From the NCBI GenBank assembly GCA_004552155.1, contig SFPF01000037.1, positions 1 to 22,815 of the forward strand: a stretch of DNA of 22,815 bases, given 5' to 3'. This document shows, piece by piece, positions 15,433-21,681 of this stretch (position 1 is the first letter of the stretch; each line of letters opens with the position of its first letter). The stretch is from Bacteroidales bacterium. Its GTDB lineage: Bacteria > Bacteroidota > Bacteroidia > Bacteroidales > Bacteroidaceae. The translations under genes were made by a program, and so were the position numbers. The notes below the pieces were generated by a model. It was given only the letters and a program-made list of their open reading frames with translations. It had not been told where the DNA came from and made no database searches.

Positions 15433-15800
15433 AAAAACCATAAAAACCGCTTGCTCCGTTTGAAGCCCTGCGGGCTACGCCGCCGGTATTAACGCCGAGC
15501 ATTAAAGCCTTTCGGCTTTTGCTCGCCCTTAATCCCTGCGGCTGCGGTCGGTGCCCGCCCGCTTCAAACGATGCAAGGAAAAAACAGAAAAAAGTGGACA
15601 TATACTTTTTGCTGTGAATAGTAAGGAGAAATGCTTTACTTTTTGCTGTTTTTTGCTTGTTCGGTGTGGGCGGTCGGGAACCGACCGCAGCCTTAGCGGA
15701 TTAAGCAACAGACAAAAGTCGACAGACTTTTAGGCTGAGGCTTAATCGGATAAGGCGAGCCGACAGGCCCACACAGGGCAAGCGGTTTTGAATGTTTTTG
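15433..15800 (+). repeat. Structured dispersed repeat, copy 2
   Basis: A 368-bp match to 5925-6290. It keeps the terminal inverted repeats (aaaaaccgcttgc at 15442-15454; gcaagcggtttt near 15779-15790) and all three stem lobes. The inner left hairpin has other bases than copy 1 but the same pairing: cgagc / gctcg conserved outside, aaagcc tttc ggcttt inside against gcgagcc taatc ggctcgc in copy 1. Here the block lies between two minus-strand genes, opposite to its orientation relative to genes in copy 1, so a fixed role as leader or terminator is unlikely. It separates the epimerase gene from the rest of its probable operon. Confidence 0.85.
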
Positions 15801-15818
15801 TATACAAACAAATAAAAA

Positions 15819-16991
15819 TCATTTGCCCAACTCTTCTAAAACCTGCCAGCACTGGTACAAGCCGCGCGGCACGTGGAAGCAGCCTTTCCATTTGCCGCCT
15901 TTGAGCGAGAGTAAACGCTCGCCGCGGCGATTGAGATAGCCGAACCATTCGGGATAGTCAGGGTCGGCAAAGTGCGACCACACATAATCGTGAACGCGCT
16001 CGAACCATTCGAGGCAGCGCGGGTCGCCCGTGAGGCGATAGCCTTTAATCATCGTGATGAGCGTTTCGATGTGCACCCACCAAAGTTTCTGGTCCCACTC
16101 GAGCTGCTGCAAGGGACGGCCGAGGCGGTCCATAAAGTAGAAGATGCCGCCATACTGCTTATCCCAACCGTATTCGGCTTCTTGGAGGGCGATGTTCTTG
16201 GCGCGTTCTATGAGTTCGGGGCGGCCGAGGCGCTTCCCTAAATCCATGATAAACCACATGGCTTCGATGGCGTGGCCGGGATTGAGCAAGCGGCCGTCCA
16301 TGCAATCCACCAGTTCGCCGTCCGTGCCGAGATGCTCCACAATCAGCCCCAGTTCGGGCTTATAGAAAACGTCCATCACCTCATGAATGCACGTGTCGAT
16401 CGTTTTCTTCAAAAAATCAGGTTCGAGCAGCGGCTCGATTTCCAAGGCCACGTTGCAGAGAATCATGGGCAAGGCAAAACTCTTCATCGAGCGTGCGCCC
16501 TTTGCCGCCTTGTTCCAACGGCCTTTCGGATTGTCGACTTTCGAAAGCACGATGTCGAACGTTTTGCGGGCAATCTCTTCATACTCCTTATTACCCGTGG
16601 CAAGGGCCAGCTGCCCGAAAGCGATGACGGCAAAGGTGTAAGAAAAGATGTTGTAAGGCTCCACGAGCGGATGGCCCTCACGGTCGAGCGCGAAGTACCA
16701 GTTAAGATTGCCGTCGTGCCCGTACTTCTTGAGGAACGCCGCGCCGTGCTCGGCTGCCGCGAGCCATTCGGGACGCTGCTCCACTTTATTATATAATGTG
16801 GCGAACATCCACACCTCGCGGCCTTGCAGCCAAATGAATTTGTCGGTGTCGAAAACGCTGCCGTCGCGTTCCAAGCAAGTGAAATAGCCGCCGCATTCGC
16901 GGTCGATAGAGTTGTTGAGCCAGAAAGGCATCACCTTGTCGAGCAGTTCAGACTTATACTGCGCTGCAAGGGCTTTGAAATCAAGTGCCAT
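15819..16991 (-). CDS. N-acylglucosamine 2-epimerase (AGE) family protein
   Basis: A complete 390-aa (alpha/alpha)6-barrel protein of the AGE family, which interconverts N-acetylmannosamine and N-acetylglucosamine; some members epimerise other sugars such as cellobiose or mannose. Typical motifs are FIWLQGREVWMFATLYN near 52-68, the active-site histidine segment NPGHAIEAMWF near 237-247, WWVHIETL near 304-311 and the closing GKWKGCFHVPRGLYQCW. The adjacent YhcH-like gene favours the amino-sugar reaction, as in Bacteroidales sialic acid breakdown (NanE-like); this is inference. A candidate promoter is at 17164-17171, giving a leader of about 165 nt that includes the palindromic element at 17038-17152. 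No lesions seen. Confidence 0.88.
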   Translation of the reverse strand: MALDFKALAAQYKSELLDKVMPFWLNNSIDRECGGYFTCLERDGSVFDTDKFIWLQGREVWMFATLYNKVEQRPEWLAAAEHGAAFLKKYGHDGNLNWYFALDREGHPLVEPYNIFSYTFAVIAFGQLALATGNKEYEEIARKTFDIVLSKVDNPKGRWNKAAKGARSMKSFALPMILCNVALEIEPLLEPDFLKKTIDTCIHEVMDVFYKPELGLIVEHLGTDGELVDCMDGRLLNPGHAIEAMWFIMDLGKRLGRPELIERAKNIALQEAEYGWDKQYGGIFYFMDRLGRPLQQLEWDQKLWWVHIETLITMIKGYRLTGDPRCLEWFERVHDYVWSHFADPDYPEWFGYLNRRGERLLSLKGGKWKGCFHVPRGLYQCWQVLEELGK

Positions 16992-17037
16992 ATCTTTTTT
17001 ATGAATTTATTGGATTGGTTGAATTAACAAAATGTCA

Positions 17038-17152
17038 GGCCTCACGAGTAGGGGCGTTTTGCAAAACGCCCTCCGAGTGCGCCGCATGGCAAATTATCAT
17101 TGAGGCAATCATTTTCCGGGCGTTTTACAAAACGCCCCTACTCGTGAGACCT
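17038..17152. repeat. Palindromic element with 34-bp inverted ends
   Basis: The ends (17038-17071 and 17118-17152) are inverted copies: cctcacgagtaggggcg on the left pairs with cgcccctactcgtgag on the right. Each end also contains its own palindrome (gggcgttttgcaaaacgccc, and the same with one change). The 46-bp interior has no gene. The motif also occurs singly at 11353-11372. It lies in the predicted leader of the epimerase operon. Confidence 0.8.
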
Positions 17153-17163
17153 TGTTTCTACCA

Positions 17164-17171
17164 CAAAATTA
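17164..17171 (-). promoter_or_regulatory. Predicted -7 box for the epimerase operon
   Basis: CAAAATTA on the plus strand reads TAATTTTG on the minus strand, an exact TAnnTTTG match. A near -33 element (GTTG, minus strand, about 17193-17196) is at a suitable distance. The leader to the ATG at 16991 would be about 165 nt. Confidence 0.5.
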
Positions 17172-17214
17172 GCATATTTCAAGCAGGTACATCAACGCCC
17201 TTATCATTTTTTTG

Positions 17215-17222
17215 TAATTTTG
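17215..17222 (+). promoter_or_regulatory. Predicted -7 box for the acetate kinase gene
   Basis: TAATTTTG is an exact TAnnTTTG match, about 85 nt before the ackA ATG at 17308. It is the mirror image of the box at 17164-17171, so the two genes appear to be divergently transcribed from one region. No TTTG was found at the expected -33 distance. Confidence 0.55.
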
Positions 17223-17307
17223 CATAGCAGAAAGTGAACACGTCCACTTGTTTTCTCGTTTACCGAACGGCATCATACAACTCACATCATATTTTTCAAT
17301 TCAAATT

Positions 17308-18379
17308 ATGAAAATATTAGTCATCAACTGCGGCAGCAGCTCCATCAAGTACAAGCTCTACGAAATGGACGACCGCAGCGTGCTCGCCGCAGGCGGCATT
17401 GAAAAGGTTGGGCTGGAAGGCTCTTTCCTAAAAACAAAAATCAACGGCGAAACGAAAATCATCGAACACCCCTGCCCCACCCACACGGAAGGTATCAAAC
17501 TCATGTTCGACACGCTCCTCTCGCCCGAGTACGGCGCTATCAAGAGCCTCGACGAAATTTCTGCCGCAGGCCACCGCATCGTGGCGGGCGGCGCCGCTCC
17601 ACTCTTACGCGCACCTCAAAGGCTACGTGGCCGTGAAGGAAATGCTGCCCGAACTGCCGCAGGTGTTCGTGTTTGACACGTCGTTCCACCAAACGATGCC
17701 CGAGCACGCCTACATGTATGCCGTGCCCTATAAATATTATGAGAACGACAACATTCGCCGCTGGGGCGCGCACGGCACGAGTCACCGCTTCGTGACCGCC
17801 CGCGTTTGCGAGGTGCTCGGCGTGAAGCCCGAGGATCAGCGCATCATCACCTGCCACATCGGCAACGGTGCCTCTGTTTCGGCAGTGCTCCACGGCAAAT
17901 GCGTGGACACGTCGATGGGTCTCACCCCGCTCGAAGGCCTGATGATGGGCAGCCGCAGCGGCGACGTTGACCCCTCCGCCGTGCTCGCCATCATGAAGAA
18001 GGAAGGCTTCACGCCCGACCAGATGAGCGACCTGCTCAACAAGGAGAGCGGCGTGAAAGGCATCTCCGGCGTGTCGAGCGACATACGCGAAGTGGAAGCA
18101 GCCATCAAGGAAGGCAACGAGCGCGCCCGCCTCGCCCTCGATATGTACAGCTACCGCATCAAGAAAGTTGACACCATCGTCTTCACCGCCGGTGTGGGCG
18201 AGCACCAGTGGGATATCCGCCGCGCCAGCGTGAGCGGCCTCGAATTCTTCGGCATCAAGCTCGACGAAGAGAAGAACCGCAAGAACTTCGGCGAGGAAGA
18301 AATCATCTCCACGCCCGACAGCAAGGTGAAAGTGGTCGTTGTGCCCACCGACGAGGAACTGCAGAATCATTCAACATAA
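17308..18379 (+). pseudogene. ackA: Acetate kinase, damaged by several deletions
   Basis: Acetate kinase makes ATP and acetate from acetyl phosphate. The start MKILVINCGSSSIKYKLYE is canonical. At about 17592-17600 the frame breaks: HRIV is followed by a few bases and then, in another frame, APLHSYAHLKGYVAVKEMLPELP. About 26 residues of the usual HGGEK...DLAPLH segment are missing, a net loss of about 71 nt. The second frame (to 18379) keeps VFDTSFHQTMP, GAHGTSHRF, CHIGNGASVSA, DTSMGLTPLEG and SRSGDVDPSA. After YRIKK the usual YIGAY... segment of about 13 residues is absent in frame (near 18165), and the C-terminus ends early after VPTDEEL. Length is about 357 codons against about 400. As read, it cannot make a normal enzyme. 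The pta gene often found next to ackA is not here. Confidence 0.85.
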
Positions 18380-18421
18380 AGCAGCGGACATGCCAGAACC
18401 TGGCGCGTCCGCTGCTTTTGC
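18378..18421 (+). terminator. Hairpin terminator after ackA
   Basis: A perfect 12-bp stem aaagcagcggac (18378-18389) / gtccgctgcttt (18407-18418) with an inner gcca / tggc pair, followed by a short T-run. It begins inside the ackA stop codon. Confidence 0.7.
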
Positions 18422-18425
18422 ATAG

Positions 18426-18458
18426 TAAAGGTGCACCGCCGACGGCGATGCACCTTTA
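18426..18458. terminator. Second hairpin between convergent genes
   Basis: Stem taaaggtgca (18426-18435) with tgcaccttta (18449-18458) plus an inner cgcc / ggcg. It has no clear T-run, so a terminator role is tentative. Confidence 0.4.
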
Positions 18459-18480
18459 TCACAAATAGAGAAAATCGGAG

Positions 18481-18723
18481 TTACTGTTTCGCTACGCGTT
18501 TGCCTCCCTTGCTGTCAATAGTCACGCCATGGCGCACGGGGGCTGATACCCTGCGGCCCGAAGCATCGTATAGCAAAGACGGTGCAAGCGCTTCTGCATC
18601 AGGCGCAAGCGAGACGATGCCCGTTGTGGAATTGGCCACGTTGGACGGCGCAGACAGGCGGTTTTTCACATGCAAAACCCGGCAGCGAAGCGCAATATAG
18701 ACCATAAAAAGACGCCCTTTCAA
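18481..18723 (-). pseudogene. Orphan C-terminal secretion tail, probable gene remnant
   Basis: The frame gives up to 80 aa. Only the end is meaningful: a stretch like LLYDASGRRVSAPVRHGV closing in KRVAKQ, which follows the plan of Bacteroidales type IX-like tails (YDxxGRRV..P..G) seen in the genes at 9549 and 11373. The N-terminal part has no signal peptide and no domain I recognise. A normal tail would sit at the end of a protein of hundreds of residues; here the upstream side meets the terminator of the TPR gene within about 30 bp. The simplest view is the leftover 3' end of a deleted secreted-protein gene. A real short protein is possible but unlikely. Confidence 0.5.
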
Positions 18724-18748
18724 CCAATATTTCCCGTATCATGCACAA

Positions 18749-18783
18749 GAAAAAAGGCGGCGCGCCCCGATGAGGACGCGCCG
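18749..18783 (-). terminator. Terminator of the TPR gene
   Basis: On the minus strand the stem cggcgcg (18777-18783) / cgcgccg (18758-18764) is followed by a run of Ts (18755-18749). Confidence 0.75.
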
Positions 18784-18816
18784 TCATTATTTTAGATAAT
18801 ATCAGTTTCAGTTATA

Positions 18817-20301
18817 TTAATTGCTCATTTCCATGAACTTTGTAGCTTGCTGTACGAATTTGTCATTGGGGTTAATACCTGCGGCAATATCCAAAACACG
18901 ACGGGCAAGTTGCAAATCGTTAGGTTCTACGTTAATGGCGTAGAAGAAGAGATATTTCGAGGCTTCCAAACGCTGACGCTTATATTCATCGGGCGTTTCG
19001 GCAGTCATCTCAATCACTTTCAGATAATAGTTCTTTACAGTCTCGTTGGCAACGCTCGAATCGGTGTTGTTCAGACGGGCACACTGGATATAAACTTCAA
19101 TGAAGTCGGGCTTCTTTTCCATTACTTCGGCAAAAATCTTATTTGCCTCGTCAAAGCATTGCTGCTTCTTCTCAGGGTCTACGCCCTGTTCTTGATATAC
19201 TGCCACATAACGGCGACCAAGGAAGAACTTATCGCTGAGGTCTGCCTTATCGCCAATAACTTCAAGATATTTCTTATAGGTTTCAAGACCGAGCTCTGCC
19301 TGCTGGTTCTGACTATAAATATTAGAAAGATCCTTGTAAGCCAAAGCCTGTGTGGAATCTACTGCCAAAGCTTTTTTATAATACTCAATAGCAGGTTCGA
19401 GTTCGTTATTCAGTTCATTGAGTTTTGCAGCATAGAAATAGTCAAGATACTTATAGCTTGAGTCGGGATATTCCTGATTGACTATATAAGAAGCGTGCTC
19501 TGCCGCAGCATCAAGGTCGTAAGTATCGACGTCAGCCAGGAAGCGCATACGCTTAAATACCATTGCGTTTGGCCAAAGTTGCAACATTTCAGTAGACAAC
19601 TCTCCAACCTTTGCTGCTTCTTGTGCCTCAAAAAGGGAAAGCACGTACTGCTGGCAGCTATTAAAGTCTAAGACAGTCGAATCTTTGGGTGCGCTATTAT
19701 AATATGCCTGATAATTTTCGATGGCGGCATCGCGTCTTTTCAATTTATAATAGATATCACCCTTGTCCTTATTAACTCTAAAGTTTTCAGGTTCGATGCG
19801 CTGAAGTTTAGCGAGGTAGTCAAGTGCTGCATCAGGGTTGACATTCTTATACACGAAAGCAATGCGTCGGATAGCAGGAACATAGGTAGAATCGTAATTC
19901 AATGCCATATCGTATTGTCCGCCGGCTAGGCCCCATTGTTTCCCTTTCATGTACACCTCACCCTTGAACATATATACATTGACATCTTCTCCTGCCATTT
20001 CTTCGGTGATTTTCTTTGCGCACTGGGCAGCGGCAGAATAAGCATTGTTCTTCAAGAAATAATCACCAACGGCAAAAAGATCATTCTTTTTGCCCACTAT
20101 CTTTTTGAGGAGCTTAGCAAAAGCTTTATTTGCACCTTCGGGGTCATCGAGATTCAAATCCACGACCTGCTTGGCCATCACTTCGAACTCGGGGTTAAGC
20201 GGCGGAGCCTGGTAATAATCTTGAGCCTGCGCCTTGGGTGCGCCAATTCCAATAAACAGGAGCACGGAAAGGGCGGCACTGAATAAACGGTTTTTCTTCA
20301 T
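18817..20301 (-). CDS. Secreted TPR-repeat protein next to pstS/tonB
   Basis: A 494-aa protein with a signal peptide (KKNRLFSAALSVLLFIGIGAPKAQAQ) and a chain of tetratricopeptide-like helical pairs; clear TPR-type segments include AIENYQAYYNSAPKD and LEPAIEYYKKALAVDSTQALAYKDLSNIYSQ. ATG 20301 was chosen because it begins the signal peptide; an in-frame ATG at 20364 would put 21 odd residues before it. In Bacteroidales a TPR protein of this kind commonly follows exbB-exbD-tonB-pstS; here pstS and tonB lie upstream on the same strand. TPR domains mediate protein binding, so an envelope scaffolding role is likely; exact function unknown. A TATCTTTG promoter box lies at 20414-20421. Confidence 0.85.
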   Translation of the reverse strand: MKKNRLFSAALSVLLFIGIGAPKAQAQDYYQAPPLNPEFEVMAKQVVDLNLDDPEGANKAFAKLLKKIVGKKNDLFAVGDYFLKNNAYSAAAQCAKKITEEMAGEDVNVYMFKGEVYMKGKQWGLAGGQYDMALNYDSTYVPAIRRIAFVYKNVNPDAALDYLAKLQRIEPENFRVNKDKGDIYYKLKRRDAAIENYQAYYNSAPKDSTVLDFNSCQQYVLSLFEAQEAAKVGELSTEMLQLWPNAMVFKRMRFLADVDTYDLDAAAEHASYIVNQEYPDSSYKYLDYFYAAKLNELNNELEPAIEYYKKALAVDSTQALAYKDLSNIYSQNQQAELGLETYKKYLEVIGDKADLSDKFFLGRRYVAVYQEQGVDPEKKQQCFDEANKIFAEVMEKKPDFIEVYIQCARLNNTDSSVANETVKNYYLKVIEMTAETPDEYKRQRLEASKYLFFYAINVEPNDLQLARRVLDIAAGINPNDKFVQQATKFMEMSN

Positions 20302-20411
20302 AAAGAGTTTATTTGGTTGATTAATTTTATTGTGATTATCTGATAAACCAATCATATAACGCACAAGGTTGCGGATTTATTGTCTGTTTTGCCGCAAGTG
20401 CGCATACTGTT

Positions 20412-20482
20412 TGCAAAGATAGTGCAAGGTGAGCGCAATAAAGTTTATTTAATTGCCGAACTGCAGCCTATCTTCTGCAAAA
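20412..20482 (-). promoter_or_regulatory. Promoter-bearing inverted repeat upstream of the TPR gene
   Basis: The unit is bounded by tgcaaagatag (20412-20422) and ctatcttctgca (20468-20479), an imperfect inverted pair, with gcaaggtgagcgcaat and attgccgaactgcag inside. On the minus strand 20421-20414 reads TATCTTTG, an exact -7 match, giving a leader of about 105 nt to the ATG at 20301. The interior resembles the repeats at 8951-9074. Confidence 0.6.
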
Positions 20483-20559
20483 ATAAGAAATAATCTACAT
20501 TTTCAAGTAAGAGAAAGGTACAAAAGTAACTTTCTGACGTAAGATAATGCTATTTCCGC

Positions 20560-21516
20560 CTAATCAACCGTGCGCACAGACTTGACTTGAACGGGTGTAA
20601 TGGGCAGGAGTTGGGAGTTGTTGCAGATAATGGTCTGTCCTTTCTGACCTTTCAAGAAATAGTAGAAGAGTTTCAGCAAGGAATTGGTGCGCGGGTCGGT
20701 GTTGATGACATAAACGGAGCGCAAAAGGGGATAATCTGCCGTGGCAATATAATATTGGAAGGGCCGCACATAGCATGCCTCCTTACCGCTCTTTCGGCTA
20801 ACCTTCATAACGCTAACAGGAAGGTTCTTGAAGGAAGTAAGCACGCTGTCAACGCCCTCTTTGAGCCAGTTAGTACCGACTACGCCAATAATGTCGGGGT
20901 CACGCTGCACCATTTCGATAACGGAGCGATTGGTACCGCTATCAGAGGCAAACACATTGCCCTTTATGTCGCGGCCGGCGCAGAGGCTGTCTTTCATAAA
21001 GCGCACGGTGCTTGAGCCAGAATGGTCGAAGACAAGGTTGAGCGTGCCTTTCTTGCTCGAATTTTTAAGTTGTTCCCATTTTGTAATCTTGCCCGTGACG
21101 ATTTTCTTGATTTCGTCAAGGGTAATGAGGGAGTCGGGGCAGTTTTTATTTACAATGAGCGCCACGGCATCGGTGGCAATGAGCGACTGTTTGGCACCGA
21201 GCGTGTGGGCTTTGATGATTTCGAGTTCGTTGGGGAGGAGCTTGCGTGTGACAACGCAGCAGCGCAGGCTATCGGCGAGCAAAAGGCGCAGGGCAGAGTC
21301 TTCGCTGCAATATACGGGCTTCATTCCTGCTTCCGGGTGCATCATGCCAAAGGTTTCGACCTCTTCCTGCATGATAAGGGCGAATGTTTCGTCAATAGCA
21401 ACTTTTACATCGTCTTCGGCCAGCCAGTTATTGGTGGCCTTCTTGTTGCCGCCGCAACCGACCATTAGCAAAAAGGCGGCGATGATGGATAAGAGAAAAA
21501 GAAAACACTTTTTCAT
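20560..21516 (-). CDS. PstS-like phosphate-type substrate-binding lipoprotein
   Basis: A 318-aa periplasmic binding protein of the PstS-like family. The signal peptide ends in a lipobox with Cys21 (LLMVGCGG). Recognisable features are VALIVNKNCPDSLITLDEIKKIVTGKITKW, the motif that follows the first lobe in PstS proteins, and DHSGSSTVRFMKDSL, the anion-binding loop. The later GVVGTNW and FYYFLKGQKGQ segments fit the second lobe. In Bacteroidales this gene often sits in the exb/tonB cluster, as here, rather than with pstCAB, so its ligand may not be free phosphate. Start 21516 is preferred over 21585 because the signal peptide begins there. A hairpin terminator separates it from tonB, so it probably has its own promoter. 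Confidence 0.88.
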   Translation of the reverse strand: MKKCFLFLLSIIAAFLLMVGCGGNKKATNNWLAEDDVKVAIDETFALIMQEEVETFGMMHPEAGMKPVYCSEDSALRLLLADSLRCCVVTRKLLPNELEIIKAHTLGAKQSLIATDAVALIVNKNCPDSLITLDEIKKIVTGKITKWEQLKNSSKKGTLNLVFDHSGSSTVRFMKDSLCAGRDIKGNVFASDSGTNRSVIEMVQRDPDIIGVVGTNWLKEGVDSVLTSFKNLPVSVMKVSRKSGKEACYVRPFQYYIATADYPLLRSVYVINTDPRTNSLLKLFYYFLKGQKGQTIICNNSQLLPITPVQVKSVRTVD

Positions 21517-21593
21517 GGTAGGGGTAATTTTGATTTTCGTGAGTAGTGCGCATATTTCCTGTTTATATATAATGAAGCGCAACACACTCTATT

Positions 21594-21644
21594 AAAAAAA
21601 CGGCAGATTAGATGGCCGGTTAAAACAGGCGTGCTAATCTGCCG
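21594..21644 (-). terminator. Terminator of the tonB-like gene
   Basis: A perfect 11-bp stem cggcagattag (21601-21611) / ctaatctgccg (21634-21644). On the minus strand it is followed by seven Ts (21600-21594). Confidence 0.85.
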
Positions 21645-21681
21645 TATATAGAGGTTTACTTCAATGTTTCAGCAAATGTAC

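Noticed and set aside
17540..17640. Programmed frameshift in ackA
   Set aside because: A frameshift alone would not explain the absence of about 26 conserved residues at the same place, nor the second loss near 18165.
17540..18370. 276-aa minus-strand open frame in the ackA region
   Set aside because: His/Ala/Val-rich antisense shadow; the plus strand carries acetate kinase motifs.
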